64,000 nt of DNA from Sphingomicrobium astaxanthinifaciens. Lineage in GTDB: Bacteria > Pseudomonadota > Alphaproteobacteria > Sphingomonadales > Sphingomonadaceae. How positions within the stretch are numbered: position 1 is the stretch's first letter; the number at the start of each line of letters is the position of its first letter. The position numbers and the translations under genes are program-made. The stretch covers positions 1,149,501 through 1,213,500 of the forward strand of contig NZ_JAKNYM010000002.1 of assembly GCF_022865105.1 (NCBI RefSeq). The letters run 5' to 3'. The notes under the pieces are model-generated. The model saw nothing but the letters and a program-made list of their open reading frames with translations. It had not been told where the DNA came from and ran no database searches. Of the stretch, positions 37,922-47,983 are shown piece by piece.

Positions 37922-38230
37922 TTAGGCGCGCTGCGCCACCTTCTCAAGTCGCATCGCCAGCGCCTCGAGCCGGTCGGCGAGCGCTTCGGCGTCCGCCGCG
38001 CTCGCCTCGTCGGTCGGCGCGCTCGCCGCCCGGCCCGCGGCGAGGTCGTCGGCGAGCATCAGCGCGGCGTAGAAATAGAGGCTGGTGTCGGACAGCGTGC
38101 CCATCGCCGCGCGTGCGGCGTGGCAGCGCTCCTCGACGAGCGCGCCGGCGCGGATCAGCTGTTCCTCCTCGCCGTCGCGGGCGCGGACCCGATAGTCGCG
38201 GCCGTTGACGTGGAGGGTGACCTCGCTCAC
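37922..38230 (-). CDS. zapA: Cell division protein ZapA
   Basis: A 102-residue protein starting at GTG 38230. The N-terminal beta region reads VTLHVNGRDYRVRARDGEE, followed by a long helix with coiled-coil character. ZapA bundles FtsZ filaments at the division ring. The GTG overlaps the stop of the small upstream gene (GTGA). Confidence 0.88.
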   Translation of the reverse strand: MSEVTLHVNGRDYRVRARDGEEEQLIRAGALVEERCHAARAAMGTLSDTSLYFYAALMLADDLAAGRAASAPTDEASAADAEALADRLEALAMRLEKVAQRA

Positions 38231-38406
38231 GCCGCATCCTCGCGCGCGGCGATGAGCTGGTCGAGTTCGGCGAGCGCGGCGCGCACCTCGCCGCGCAATG
38301 CCTCGTCGCGCGCGGCGCGTGCCTCGATCCGCCCGAGCGCGCGCTCGGCCCGCCCGAGGGCGGAATCGGCGCGCGCCAGCGCGGCTGCGAGACGGGGCGA
38401 GGACAT
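38227..38406 (-). CDS. Small coiled-coil protein upstream of zapA (ZauP-like position)
   Basis: A 59-residue, entirely helical protein rich in Ala, Arg, Glu and Leu (ARADSALGRAERALGRIEAR), ending ALAELDQLIAAREDAA, consistent with a coiled coil. It is translationally coupled to zapA. In Caulobacter a coiled-coil protein, ZauP, is encoded just upstream of zapA and works with it at the Z ring; similarity here is by position and composition only, so no symbol is given. Confidence 0.6.
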   Translation of the reverse strand: MSSPRLAAALARADSALGRAERALGRIEARAARDEALRGEVRAALAELDQLIAAREDAA

Positions 38407-38482
38407 GCGCCAAGGCGTAGCGCTCCCGGGGGCGCTTGCCAAGCAATGCGCCAAAAAGGGGCGCGTGAGCGCTCCCACATGG

Positions 38483-38511
38483 TTGACGCCCGCGCGCCTT
38501 GGGGCAATAGC
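38483..38511 (+). promoter_or_regulatory. Possible tkt operon promoter
   Basis: TTGACG (38483-38488), a 17-bp spacer and AATAGC (38506-38511), about 60 bp before tkt. The -35 is good, the -10 weak. Confidence 0.3.
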
Positions 38512-38572
38512 GGCGCATGACAGGGGTGGGCGGCTGCCGCTCGCTCGGGGACCTCTTATCCAAGGAGCCGGC

Positions 38573-40549
38573 ATGCCGACCAAGCGCCGCCTAGCCAATG
38601 CCATTCGCGCCCTCTCGATGGATGCCGTCCAGGCCGCCAATTCGGGGCACCCGGGGATGCCGATGGGGATGGCCGATGCCGCCGTCGCGCTCTACGCCGA
38701 CCACCTCAAGCACGACCCGTCGGACCCGCACTGGCCCGATCGCGACCGCTTCGTGCTGTCGGCGGGGCACGGCTCGATGCTCGCCTATTCGCTGCTCCAC
38801 CTGTCGGGCTATGCGCATCCCACGATGCAGGAAATCAAGGATTTCCGCCAACTCAAGAGCCCGTGCGCGGGGCATCCCGAGAATTTCCTGCTCGACGGGG
38901 TCGAGACCACGACGGGGCCGCTCGGGCAGGGGCTGGCGACCGCGGTCGGCATGGCCATCGCCGAGCGCCACCTCAACGCGATCTACGGCGACGAGCTGGT
39001 CGACCATCATACCTATGTGATCGCCGGCGACGGCTGCCTGATGGAGGGCGTCAACCACGAGGCGGCGGGGCTCGCCGGGCACCTCCAGCTGGGCCGCCTG
39101 ATCGTCCTGTGGGACGACAATGAGATTACCATCGACGGGCCGACCGACCTCAGCCGCACCGAGGACGTGCTGGCGCGCCACGAGGCGATGGGCTGGTCGA
39201 CCCACGAATGCGACGGCATGAGCGCCGATGCGGTGAGCCGCGCGATCGCCGAGGCGAAGAAGACCCGCAAGCCGAGCCTCATTCGCTGCAAGACGACGAT
39301 CGGCTATGGCGCGCCGACAAAGCAGGGTACCGCGGCGACGCACGGTGCCCCGCTCGGCCCCGAGGAGATCGAGCGCGCGCGCGCCGAGCTCGGCTGGGAT
39401 GCCGAGCCCTTCGTCATCCCCGACGACGTGCGCGAGGCGTGGAGCGCCATCGGCCAGCGCGCGCGCGGCGAGAAGAAGGCGTGGGAAGAACGCCTCGCAA
39501 GCCATTCGAAAGGCCAGCAGTTCAAGGACCAGCTCGACGGCAAGTTCGACCGTCGCTGGCAGGGCCAGCTGATCGAGAAGCTGGTCGCCAACCCCGAGAA
39601 GATGGCGACCCGCAAGGCGAGCGAGATCGTGCTCGAGGCGATCAACACGGCGGTCCCCGCGACGATCGGCGGGTCGGCCGACCTGACCGGTTCGAACAAC
39701 ACCAAGGCGGGCGGAATCGAGCCCCTGACCGCGGCCAATTACGCGGGGCGCTACGTCTATTACGGCATCCGCGAGTTCGGCATGGCGGCGGCGATGAACG
39801 GGATGGCGCTGCACGGCGGGGTGCTGCCCTATGGCGGCACCTTCCTCGTCTTCGCCGACTATTCGCGCCCCGCGATCCGGCTGGGGGCACTGATGGGCGC
39901 CAAGGTGATCCATGTCATGACGCACGATTCGATCGGGCTTGGCGAGGATGGCCCGACGCACCAGCCGATCGAGCATCTCCAGAGCCTGCGCGCGATGCCG
40001 GGGCTGACCGTCTATCGCCCGTGCGACGCGGTCGAGACCGCCGAGGCGTGGGGCGATGCGCTGGCGGGCGAGGGGCCCGCGCTGCTCGCGCTGTCGCGGC
40101 AGGGGCTGCCTCAGCTGCGGCGCGAGAAGAGCGAACATAACCTCACCGCGCGCGGCGCCTATCGCCTCAAGAGCGCGGACAAGGAGCGTCGCGTCATCCT
40201 CATCGCCACCGGCAGCGAGGTGCACCTGGCGATGGAGGTTGCCGAGCGGCTCGAGAATGACGGGGTGGGCGCCGATGTCGTGTCGATGCCGAGCTGGGAG
40301 AAATTCCGCGCGCAGGACGCCGCCTACCAGCAGGACATCCTGCCCGACGCCGACCCGAGCGAGATCCTTCGGGTGTCGATCGAGGCGGGCACCACCTTCG
40401 GCTGGTCGGACATGACGATGAAGAACGGTCTCAACATCGGCATCGACCGCTTCGGGGCGAGCGCACCCGCGCCCGACCTGTTCGAGAAATTCGGCTTCAC
40501 CCCCGAAGCCATCATCCCCCAGATCACGGAGCGTTTGCACAATGACTAA
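38573..40549 (+). CDS. tkt: Transketolase
   Basis: A 658-residue thiamine-diphosphate enzyme exchanging two-carbon units in the pentose phosphate pathway. Visible are [36 protein letters not shown], the ThDP/Mg motif [16 protein letters not shown] and, in the second domain, [16 protein letters not shown] and [20 protein letters not shown]. The ATG at 38573 follows an AAGGAG ribosome site. It overlaps gap by 8 bp. Confidence 0.97.
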   Translation: MPTKRRLANAIRALSMDAVQAANSGHPGMPMGMADAAVALYADHLKHDPSDPHWPDRDRFVLSAGHGSMLAYSLLHLSGYAHPTMQEIKDFRQLKSPCAGHPENFLLDGVETTTGPLGQGLATAVGMAIAERHLNAIYGDELVDHHTYVIAGDGCLMEGVNHEAAGLAGHLQLGRLIVLWDDNEITIDGPTDLSRTEDVLARHEAMGWSTHECDGMSADAVSRAIAEAKKTRKPSLIRCKTTIGYGAPTKQGTAATHGAPLGPEEIERARAELGWDAEPFVIPDDVREAWSAIGQRARGEKKAWEERLASHSKGQQFKDQLDGKFDRRWQGQLIEKLVANPEKMATRKASEIVLEAINTAVPATIGGSADLTGSNNTKAGGIEPLTAANYAGRYVYYGIREFGMAAAMNGMALHGGVLPYGGTFLVFADYSRPAIRLGALMGAKVIHVMTHDSIGLGEDGPTHQPIEHLQSLRAMPGLTVYRPCDAVETAEAWGDALAGEGPALLALSRQGLPQLRREKSEHNLTARGAYRLKSADKERRVILIATGSEVHLAMEVAERLENDGVGADVVSMPSWEKFRAQDAAYQQDILPDADPSEILRVSIEAGTTFGWSDMTMKNGLNIGIDRFGASAPAPDLFEKFGFTPEAIIPQITERLHND

Positions 40550-41546
40550 AGTTGCCATCAACGGGTTCGGCCGCATCGGTCGCCTCGTCGCCCGCGCGCT
40601 GCTCGAGCGTGACGATCACGACCTCGAGCTGGTCGCGATCAACGACCTGGCCGACGCCAATTCGAACGCGCTGCTGTTCCAGTACGATTCGACCCACGGG
40701 CGCTTCCCCGGGTCGGTCGAGGTCGACGGCGACGCGATCGTCGTCAACGGCAAGCGCATCGCGGTGACCAAGGAGCGCGAGCCCGGCAAGCTGCCGCATG
40801 GCGACATGGGCGTCGACATCGTGCTCGAGTGCACCGGCTTCTTCCAGTCGGTCGATGCCGCCAGGCCGCACCTCGATGCAGGCGCCAAGCGCGTGCTCAT
40901 CTCGGCGCCCGCCAAGGGCGACCTCAAGACCATCGTCTATGGTGTCAACCACGACAGCCTGACCGGCGATGACCATATCGTGTCGAACGCCAGCTGCACC
41001 ACCAACTGCCTCGCGCCGGTCGCCAAGGTGCTCAACGACGCGGTCGGCATCGAGCGCGGCTTCATGACCACCGTGCACAGCTACACCAACGACCAGCGCA
41101 TGCTCGACCAGATGCATGGCGACATGCGCCGCGCCCGCGGCGGCGCGCAAAACATGATCCCGACGACCACCGGCGCGGCGCGCGCGGTCGGGCTCGTGCT
41201 GCCCGAGCTCAACGGCAAGCTCGACGGATCCTCGATCCGCGTGCCGACCCCCAATGTCAGCCTGATCGACCTCGTCTTCACGCCCAAGCGCGACACCAGC
41301 AAGGACGAACTCAACGCCGCGCTCAAGGCCGCCGCCGAAGGGCCGATGAAGGGCGTGCTCGACTTCACCGAACAGCCGCTGGTGAGCTCGGACTTCAACC
41401 ATCACCCGGCTTCCTCGACGGTCGACAGCCTCGAGACCGGCGTGATGGAAGGCAAGCTCGCGCGCGTGGTGAGCTGGTACGACAACGAATGGGGCTTCTC
41501 GAACCGCATGATCGATACGGCGGGCGTGATGGCCTCCAAGCTGTAA
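40542..41546 (+). CDS. gap: Glyceraldehyde-3-phosphate dehydrogenase
   Basis: A 334-residue enzyme with the NAD-binding [18 protein letters not shown] start and the catalytic Cys152 in NASCTTNC. The C terminus reads [13 protein letters not shown]. It acts in glycolysis and gluconeogenesis. It lies directly downstream of tkt and 76 bp before pgk, separated by an intrinsic terminator. Confidence 0.97.
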   Translation: MTKVAINGFGRIGRLVARALLERDDHDLELVAINDLADANSNALLFQYDSTHGRFPGSVEVDGDAIVVNGKRIAVTKEREPGKLPHGDMGVDIVLECTGFFQSVDAARPHLDAGAKRVLISAPAKGDLKTIVYGVNHDSLTGDDHIVSNASCTTNCLAPVAKVLNDAVGIERGFMTTVHSYTNDQRMLDQMHGDMRRARGGAQNMIPTTTGAARAVGLVLPELNGKLDGSSIRVPTPNVSLIDLVFTPKRDTSKDELNAALKAAAEGPMKGVLDFTEQPLVSSDFNHHPASSTVDSLETGVMEGKLARVVSWYDNEWGFSNRMIDTAGVMASKL

Positions 41547-41552
41547 GCTTCC

Positions 41553-41586
41553 AGCGCCCCGGCCCGCGTGGTCGGGGCGCTTCTTT
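41553..41586 (+). terminator. Intrinsic terminator between gap and pgk
   Basis: AGCGCCCCG (41553-41561) and CGGGGCGCT (41573-41581) form a 9-bp stem with an 11-nt loop, followed by TCTTT. pgk begins 36 bp later, so partial read-through is likely unless pgk has its own promoter, which I could not identify. Confidence 0.65.
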
Positions 41587-41622
41587 GCTTGCGAGGGCCC
41601 GGCCTTCGCGAAGGATAATGAC

Positions 41623-42822
41623 ATGACCTTCAAAACCCTCGACGACCTGCCCGCCGACCTCAACGGCAAGACGGTGCTGGTGCGTTGCGACCTCAACGTG
41701 CCGATGAACGACGGCGACGTCACCGACGACACTCGGATCCGCGCGCATTTGCCGACGATCCGCGAGCTGGCGGGCAAGGGGGCCAAGGTCCTGCTGCTGT
41801 CGCACTTCCGCCGTCCCGAGGGGCGGCCGCGGCCCGACATGTCGACCGCGCTGCTGGTCGAGCCGATGCGCGAGATCACCGGGCTGAGCGTGCGCTATGT
41901 CGAGGATTGCCAGGGGCCCGAGGCGGCGCGCGCGGTCTCGATCATGCTGCCCGGCGCGATCGGCATCCTCGAGAATACCCGCTTCCACGAAGGCGAGACG
42001 ACGAACGACCCCGCGCTGGCCGAGGCGATGTCGGGGCTCGGCGACTATTATGTCAACGACGCCTTCTCGGTCGCGCACCGCGCGCATGCCTCGACGGTCG
42101 GGATCACCGCGCATCTCGAGAGCTTCGCGGGGCGCGCGATGGAAGCCGAGCTGAAGGCGCTCGAGGCCGCGCTCGGCAAGCCCGAGCAGCCGGTCGCCGC
42201 GGTGGTCGGGGGCGCCAAGGTGTCGACCAAGCTCGCGGTGCTCGAGAACCTCGTCGGCAAAGTCGACCACCTGATCATCGGCGGGGGCATGGCCAACACC
42301 TTCCTCGCCGCGCGCGGGGTCAAGGTCGGCCAGAGCCTGATGGAGGCCGACCTCGTGCCGCAGGCCAACGACATCTTCGCCGCCGCCGACAAGGCCGATT
42401 GCACCATCCACCTGCCCTATGACGTGGTGGTGGCGAAGGAATTCGCGGCCAATCCCGAGAGCCTTCGCACCGTCAACGTGCACGAGGTCGCCGAGGACGA
42501 GATGATCCTCGACATCGGCCCCAATGCCGTCGAAGCGCTCGCCGACGCGCTCAAGACCTGCCGCACGCTGGTCTGGAACGGGCCGTTGGGCGCTTTCGAG
42601 ACCGAGCCCTTCGACCGCGCGACCGTGGCGCTCGCGCAGACCGCGGCGGCGCTGACCAAGGAAGGCAGCCTCGTCAGCGTGGCGGGCGGGGGCGACACCG
42701 TCGCGGCATTGAACCAGGCGGGGGTCGCGCGCGACTTCAGCTTCGTCTCCACCGCGGGCGGCGCGTTCCTCGAGTGGATGGAAGGCCGGACCCTGCCCGG
42801 CGTGGCGGCGCTGCAGCGCTGA
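41623..42822 (+). CDS. pgk: Phosphoglycerate kinase
   Basis: A 399-residue two-domain kinase. N-terminal substrate motifs [11 protein letters not shown] and [11 protein letters not shown], hinge-region [11 protein letters not shown] and the C-terminal [11 protein letters not shown] loop are present. An AAGGA ribosome site sits close upstream. The stop overlaps the start of the next gene (TGATG). Confidence 0.97.
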   Translation: MTFKTLDDLPADLNGKTVLVRCDLNVPMNDGDVTDDTRIRAHLPTIRELAGKGAKVLLLSHFRRPEGRPRPDMSTALLVEPMREITGLSVRYVEDCQGPEAARAVSIMLPGAIGILENTRFHEGETTNDPALAEAMSGLGDYYVNDAFSVAHRAHASTVGITAHLESFAGRAMEAELKALEAALGKPEQPVAAVVGGAKVSTKLAVLENLVGKVDHLIIGGGMANTFLAARGVKVGQSLMEADLVPQANDIFAAADKADCTIHLPYDVVVAKEFAANPESLRTVNVHEVAEDEMILDIGPNAVEALADALKTCRTLVWNGPLGAFETEPFDRATVALAQTAAALTKEGSLVSVAGGGDTVAALNQAGVARDFSFVSTAGGAFLEWMEGRTLPGVAALQR

Positions 42823-43250
42823 TGGCCGATCTTTCCGCCAGCATCGAGACGCTCGAGCACCGCTGGATGCGCGGCTGGATCGAGCGCGACCGCAAGCAGC
42901 TCAAGCGGCTCACCGGCCGCGCCTTCCGCTTCGTCGTGGCGGCCTCCAAGCCGGTGCTGCTCGACCGCTCGAGCCTGCTCGACGCCGCGCCCGACCAGTT
43001 CAGCTGCAACGGCTATCGCTTCGGCAACGTCTATTGCCGGCGCCATGGCGGTTCGGTGGTGCTGGCCACGCAGGCCGACCTCGAGATGACGCTCGAAGGG
43101 CGGCCGTGGACCGGCACCTTTTGGATGCAGGACCTGTGGCGGAAGGGGGCGATGAACCGCAAGTGGCAGTTGGTCGAGCGCGCGCTGAGCCGCACCGAGG
43201 ACGAGGAGCGCGTTGCGGGCGCGATCCGCTCGCTCCAGCTCTGGCGCTGA
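42822..43250 (+). CDS. SnoaL/DUF4440-like protein (NTF2 fold)
   Basis: A 142-residue protein beginning IETLEHRWMRGWIERDRKQL, typical of the first helix of NTF2-like DUF4440 proteins, with a later VLATQADLEMTLEGR strand and LWRKGAMNRKWQLVERAL. Such proteins are small catalytic or binding domains without a common function. It starts by TGATG overlap with pgk. Family assignment is moderate; function unknown. Confidence 0.6.
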   Translation: MADLSASIETLEHRWMRGWIERDRKQLKRLTGRAFRFVVAASKPVLLDRSSLLDAAPDQFSCNGYRFGNVYCRRHGGSVVLATQADLEMTLEGRPWTGTFWMQDLWRKGAMNRKWQLVERALSRTEDEERVAGAIRSLQLWR

Positions 43251-43281
43251 GCGCCCGCCGACCCCTGGACGCCCGGCGGCG

Positions 43282-44052
43282 CTAGTCGTCGAGACGGTGC
43301 TCGGGGTTGGGCCAGCCGGGTTTCGAGCCGTCGTCCCACTGGCTGCGCACATTGCCCACCGCGGGCAATCCCCCCGCCTCCTTGAGTAGCCGCGCCATGT
43401 GCAGGAGGTTGAAGGCCATGAAGGTGGTGTTACGCTGGGTGAAGACATTGTCGAAGCCGGCGCGGCTGCCGTCGGCGAGTTCGTCGCCATAGGAGGGGCC
43501 GGGGCCGGCCGCGCCGATCCAGCCGCAATCGGCCTGCGGCGGGATGGTGTAGCCGACATGCCCCATCGCGTAGAGCACCCCCGCGGCGACATGCTTGATG
43601 CCGTCCTCGTTGCCGGTGACGAGGCACCCCCCGACCTTGCCGTAGAAGCGATATTGCCCCTTGTCGTTGGTCTGCCCCGAATGCGCGTAGAGCTTCTCGA
43701 TGAAGGCCTGCGCGAGCGAGCTCTTCTCGCCCAGCCAGATCGGGGTGCCGAGGACGAGGATGTCGGCGTCGATGACGCGCGCGCTGATCTCGGGCCAGTC
43801 GTCGCGGTCCCAGCCGTGCTCGGTCATGTCGGGATAGACACCGGGGGCGAGACGGTACTGCGAGAGGCGGAGCCGGTCGACCGCGACCTCGGCGCGGGTG
43901 AAGATCTCGTCGACCACGTCGAGCAGCGTGTCGGTGTGGCTCGCCTCGCCGGGGGGCTTCAAGGTGGCATTGACCAGCACCGCCGCGAGCCCGGGCGCGC
44001 GCAGGTCGGCGGCGTCGCACACCGCGCGCTGGCGGGGAGTGAGTTTCGACAT
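43282..44052 (-). CDS. Flavodoxin-like NAD(P)H-dependent FMN reductase family
   Basis: A 256-residue flavoprotein. The flavodoxin fold shows VLVNATLKPPGEASHTDTL (phosphate-loop region), DADILVLGTPIWLGEKSSLAQ (FMN-binding) and GKVGGCLVTGNEDGIKH. The C terminus adds FMAFNLLHMARLLKEAGGLP. Members reduce FMN or quinones, or act as electron carriers; the role is not clear. Of two ATGs, 44052 is preferred because AAAAGG lies 6-11 bases upstream; the other is at 44058. It is convergent with the DUF4440-like gene. Confidence 0.75.
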   Translation of the reverse strand: MSKLTPRQRAVCDAADLRAPGLAAVLVNATLKPPGEASHTDTLLDVVDEIFTRAEVAVDRLRLSQYRLAPGVYPDMTEHGWDRDDWPEISARVIDADILVLGTPIWLGEKSSLAQAFIEKLYAHSGQTNDKGQYRFYGKVGGCLVTGNEDGIKHVAAGVLYAMGHVGYTIPPQADCGWIGAAGPGPSYGDELADGSRAGFDNVFTQRNTTFMAFNLLHMARLLKEAGGLPAVGNVRSQWDDGSKPGWPNPEHRLDD

Positions 44053-44205
44053 GGGCATCCTTTTATCCGAATGCAGTCGATACGCACGAGCGCGGGCAAA
44101 AGTCTCTTTTGATGGTGGGAGCGTTCACACGGTTGCACCCGTGCGCGGCGCCGTCTAGCCGCCCCCGCATAACGATCCAACCAACCGGCGGGGAGGCCAA
44201 TTGAC

Positions 44206-45102
44206 ATGACGTTCGATCCCAAGATGATGGCGCAGATGGTAGGCGGCGCGGGCTTCATCGCCGCGCTCGACCAGTCGGGCGGCTCGACCCCCAAGGCGCT
44301 CATGGCCTACGGGATCGGCGAGGATGCGTGGTCGAACGAGGAGGAGATGTTCGCGCTCATCCACGAGATGCGCACGCGGATCGTCACCGCGCCGAGCTTC
44401 TCGGGCGCCAAGGTGCTCGGCGCGATCCTGTTCGAGAAGACGATGGACGGCGAGGCCGACGGCAAGCCGGTGCCGCAGCTGTTGTGGGAGCGCGGGGTGG
44501 TGCCCTTCCTCAAGGTCGACCAGGGGCTCGAGGAGGAGGCCGACGGCGTCCAGAAGATGAAACCGATGACCCGCCTCGACGAGCTGATCGCGAAGGCCAA
44601 GGCGCGCGGCGTGTTCGGGACCAAGATGCGCAGCGTCATCAACGACGCGAACGACGCGGGCATCCACGCCATCGTCACCCAGCAGTTCATGGCCGCCAAC
44701 CAGATCCTCGAGGGCGGGCTGATGCCGATCGTCGAGCCCGAGGTGAACATCAAGTCGCCGACCCGCGGCGAGGCCGAGAAGCTGCTCCTCAAGCACCTCA
44801 CCGCCGCGCTCGACGGGATGGACCCGGGCCAGCGCGTGATGCTCAAGCTCACCCTGCCCGAAGAGGATGATCTCTATGCCCCGCTGGTGGCGCATCCGGC
44901 GGTGGCGCGCGTCGTCGCGCTGTCGGGGGGCTACGAGCGCGAGGAGGCCAATGCCAAGCTGGCGAAGAACCGCGGCATGATCGCGAGCTTCAGCCGCGCG
45001 CTGCTGCAGGACCTGCGCGCCGACATGGACGATGCGCAGTTCGATGCGGCGCTGGGGAGCGCGATCGACAGCATCTATGCCGCGAGCGTGTGTAACGGCT
45101 GA
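44206..45102 (+). CDS. Class I fructose-bisphosphate aldolase
   Basis: A 298-residue Schiff-base aldolase of the bacterial class I type: GGAGFIAALDQSGGSTPKAL at the N terminus, then ILFEKTMDGEADGKP, VVPFLKVDQGLEEE, GLMPIVEPEVNI and VVALSGGYEREEAN. It cleaves fructose-1,6-bisphosphate to triose phosphates, matching nearby tkt, gap and pgk. It has its own 153-bp upstream gap, so it is probably transcribed separately. Confidence 0.92.
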   Translation: MTFDPKMMAQMVGGAGFIAALDQSGGSTPKALMAYGIGEDAWSNEEEMFALIHEMRTRIVTAPSFSGAKVLGAILFEKTMDGEADGKPVPQLLWERGVVPFLKVDQGLEEEADGVQKMKPMTRLDELIAKAKARGVFGTKMRSVINDANDAGIHAIVTQQFMAANQILEGGLMPIVEPEVNIKSPTRGEAEKLLLKHLTAALDGMDPGQRVMLKLTLPEEDDLYAPLVAHPAVARVVALSGGYEREEANAKLAKNRGMIASFSRALLQDLRADMDDAQFDAALGSAIDSIYAASVCNG

Positions 45103-45253
45103 CCCGGGGTCGAGGGCCCGGCACGTCGGTGGTTGGGACGCGGCCGTGTCGCGCCCGATGCTCGGCCTCGCCCTCGCGGCAGGGCGAACGGCGGAGGCTC
45201 GAGCTGTTCGGCGAATGATTGGCGCGGCGCGGCGGTTGCGCTAGGGGCGGGGC

Positions 45254-45916
45254 ATGGACGATTTCGATTTCTCGCAGTTCGCGCCGCCCGAACGCACGCA
45301 TCCGTGCGACCTCTACCTGATCAGCCCGCAGGAGGTGGGCGGGGATTTTCCGGCGCGGTTGCGCGATGCGGTGGCGCATGAGCGGGTGAGCGCCTTCCAG
45401 CTGCGCGTGAAGGGGGTCGAAAGCCACGCGCTCGCGCGGCTCGCCGCCCCGCTACAGGAAATCTGCGCCGAGGCCGAGGTCGGCTTCATCGTCAATGACG
45501 ATGTCGCGCTCGCCAAGCGCCTCAGGGCCGACGGGGTGCATCTGGGACAGGGCGATGGCGACGTGAAGGACGCGCGCGCCGAGCTCGGCCCGGCGGTGCA
45601 GATCGGGGTGACCTGCCACGCCAGCCGCCACCTCGCGATGGAAGCGGGAGAGGCGGGGGCCGATTATGTCGCCTTCGGTGCCTTTTACGACAGCCCGACC
45701 AAGAAGAGCGAGCATCGCCCCGAGCCGGGCATCTTGTCGTGGTGGTCGAGCCTGTTCGAACTGCCCTGCGTGGCGATCGGCGGGATCACGCCTTATAAGG
45801 CCGCGCCGCTGGTGCGCGCGGGCGCCGATTTCCTTGCCGTGTCGAGCGCGGTGTGGGGCGCGGATGATGTCGCCGGCGCGGTCGCCGCCTTCGAGGAGGC
45901 GCTGAAGGGGCAATAG
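45254..45916 (+). CDS. thiE: Thiamine-phosphate synthase-like protein
   Basis: A 220-residue TIM-barrel protein with ThiE motifs: FQLRVKG, IVNDDVALAKRLRADGVHLGQ, GVTCHASRHLAMEAGEAGADYVAFGAFYDSPTKK and AIGGITPYKAAPLVRAGADF. ThiE couples the pyrimidine and thiazole phosphates to thiamine phosphate. The TPTKK-like segment reads SPTKK, and the asparagine-aspartate pair NDD replaces the usual NDR. No other thi gene is adjacent and I see no TPP riboswitch, so a salvage role or a divergent paralog remains possible. Confidence 0.8.
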   Translation: MDDFDFSQFAPPERTHPCDLYLISPQEVGGDFPARLRDAVAHERVSAFQLRVKGVESHALARLAAPLQEICAEAEVGFIVNDDVALAKRLRADGVHLGQGDGDVKDARAELGPAVQIGVTCHASRHLAMEAGEAGADYVAFGAFYDSPTKKSEHRPEPGILSWWSSLFELPCVAIGGITPYKAAPLVRAGADFLAVSSAVWGADDVAGAVAAFEEALKGQ

Positions 45917-45983
45917 CCGCGGGATAAAGACCGGGGTCTGCTGCGTTGGCTGGGAAAGAAACCGGTCAGTGAGGTGATCCCAA

Positions 45984-47135
45984 ATGGCTCGCAAGCCCCG
46001 CGTTCGTCTTCCGCGTAACAAGATAATTACTGCTTTTTCGGCCGCCATCGCGCTTGCCGCGGGCGGCGCCTTCCTGTCGTCCGAGGGAGCCGAGGCACAG
46101 CCCGCGACCCAGAAGACCAAGGCCTCGCAGGCCACTGCGGCCGAGAAGCCGACCAAGGAGGGCCGCACCTATGGCTCGACCGCGCTCGACGAGGGGAAAA
46201 GCGAACAGCGCAAACTGGGCGATATCGACAATGACGTCTTCCACGCCATGGTGCTGCTCGACCGCGCCCATTTCTCGCCGGGCGTGATCGACGGGCGCGA
46301 GGGGCGGAATTTCACCATGGCACTGAAGGGCTATCAGGAAGCCCATGGCCTCGAGGTGACGGGCGAACTCGATACGCCGACGCGCAAGAAGCTGCTGCGC
46401 GACGGGCGCAAGCCGACCCGCTTCCTTCGCATCGACGAGACCAGCTTCGGCTCGCCCTTCAAGACCATTCCCGACGACCCGACCAAGCAGGCCGACCTCG
46501 AGCGCATGCCCTATGAGGATCTGCTCGAGGAAGTCGCCGAGCGCTTCCACACCACCCGCGAGACGCTGATCGCCTTGAATGGCGACAAGGCGCGCAACGT
46601 GAAGATCGGCACCGTGCTGCAGCTACCCAACGTGCTGCCCGCCGCGCGTGATTATGGCGATCTCGACGAGGCCGAGCGCGACATGTTCAACGCGCTGAAC
46701 GTCCAGCCCGACCCGGGCGTGAAGGGCGCCTATGTCACGGTGGACGAAAGCGACAAGGTGCTGCGCGTCTATGACGATGCCGACAAGCTTATCGCGCAAT
46801 TCCCGGTGACCACGGGTTCGCAAAACGATCCCCTCCCGCTCGGCGACTGGAAGGCGACCACCTATGCCTATCTGCCGCCCTTCGACTACCAACCCGACCT
46901 GTTCTGGGATGTCGCCGACAGCGAGGAGGAAGTTACCCTGCCGCCGGGGCCCAACGGGCCGGTCGGGGTCGCCTGGCTCGACCTCACCAAGGAGCATTAC
47001 GGCATTCACGGTACGCCCGAGCCGCAGACCATCGGCTATGCCGAGAGCCATGGCTGCATCCGCCTGACCAACTGGGACGTGCTAACGCTGACGCGCATGC
47101 TCGAGCCCGGTTTCCGCGCCACCTTCAAGGCGTGA
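45984..47135 (+). CDS. L,D-transpeptidase with peptidoglycan-binding and LysM-like domains
   Basis: A 383-residue exported protein. A hydrophobic signal segment (about residues 13-36) precedes a peptidoglycan-binding_1 type repeat (VLLDRAHFSPGVIDGREGRN to about 135), a LysM-like stretch (LLEEVAERFHTTRETLIALN), and a YkuD catalytic domain with HGTPEPQTIGYAESHGCIR; the nucleophile is Cys358. L,D-transpeptidases make 3-3 crosslinks or attach proteins to peptidoglycan. It is followed 8 bp later by an M23 peptidase, suggesting a cell-wall pair. Confidence 0.9.
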   Translation: MARKPRVRLPRNKIITAFSAAIALAAGGAFLSSEGAEAQPATQKTKASQATAAEKPTKEGRTYGSTALDEGKSEQRKLGDIDNDVFHAMVLLDRAHFSPGVIDGREGRNFTMALKGYQEAHGLEVTGELDTPTRKKLLRDGRKPTRFLRIDETSFGSPFKTIPDDPTKQADLERMPYEDLLEEVAERFHTTRETLIALNGDKARNVKIGTVLQLPNVLPAARDYGDLDEAERDMFNALNVQPDPGVKGAYVTVDESDKVLRVYDDADKLIAQFPVTTGSQNDPLPLGDWKATTYAYLPPFDYQPDLFWDVADSEEEVTLPPGPNGPVGVAWLDLTKEHYGIHGTPEPQTIGYAESHGCIRLTNWDVLTLTRMLEPGFRATFKA

Positions 47136-47143
47136 TCGCCTAG

Positions 47144-47842
47144 ATGAAGTCGCTGCTCGTCGCCGTGGTCACCGCCATCGTCACCTCGATGGGCTGGCTC
47201 GTCGCCTTCAATACGGGGGTGGTGACGCCCGCCGGGGAAACGGTCGCCGACGTTCCCGCCGCGCCTGCCGAGCCCCAACCGCGGCCGATGCAGGATGTCG
47301 AATTCGAGACGGTGGGCGAGGAAGGGCTCGATCGCGCCGACACGCTGCGGCTCGACCCTGAACTCCGCCGTGCCCGCTCGGTCGAGATCGGGCCGCGCGG
47401 CATGGCGGTCCCGGTCGCCGGCGTCGCGCCCGAAGCGCTGGTCGATACCTATACGCAGGCCCGCGCCGGCGGCGCGCGGCGTCATGACGCGATCGACATC
47501 ATGGCCGACACCGGCACGCCCGTCGTCGCGGCGGCCCCCGGGGTGCTGGAGAAGATCTATTTCTCCGACGGCGGGGGCGGCAAGACGCTCTACGTTCGTT
47601 CGCACGACAAGAAGTGGATCTATTATTACGCCCACCTCGAAGACTATGCCCCGGGGCTCGTCGAACGGCAGCGGATCGCGCTCGGCCAGCGGCTCGGCAC
47701 GGTGGGGAGCAGCGGCAATGCGGCGGCCGATGCCCCGCACCTGCATTTCGCGATCCACCGGATGGAGCCCGAGGAAGGCTGGTGGGAGGGGCGGCCGGTC
47801 AACCCCTATCCGCTGCTTGCAGGCGAGGAAGAGGACCGCTAG
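47144..47842 (+). CDS. M23-family peptidase (LytM-like)
   Basis: A 232-residue exported protein with an N-terminal membrane/signal segment (about residues 2-23) and a linker to about residue 85. The M23 domain has ARRHDAIDIMADTGTPVVAA (His and Asp metal ligands), VYVRSH-like LYVRSHDKKWIYYYAHL, and the second ligand motif APHLHFAI. Such proteins are zinc endopeptidases on peptidoglycan crosslinks or their activators; ligands look intact here. It is in tandem with the L,D-transpeptidase. Confidence 0.88.
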   Translation: MKSLLVAVVTAIVTSMGWLVAFNTGVVTPAGETVADVPAAPAEPQPRPMQDVEFETVGEEGLDRADTLRLDPELRRARSVEIGPRGMAVPVAGVAPEALVDTYTQARAGGARRHDAIDIMADTGTPVVAAAPGVLEKIYFSDGGGGKTLYVRSHDKKWIYYYAHLEDYAPGLVERQRIALGQRLGTVGSSGNAAADAPHLHFAIHRMEPEEGWWEGRPVNPYPLLAGEEEDR

Positions 47843-47983
47843 GGGCGTGAGCCACAGGGATCAACGCGTCCGGTCGGTCGGTGCCTCTAAGGCATTGGCC
47901 CGGTTCTTTCAGACTGTCGGTGAAGCGAAGGGCATCCGCGGATGTCCTGCCGGTCGGGCGAAGAAGATAGAGGAATTCGAGTC

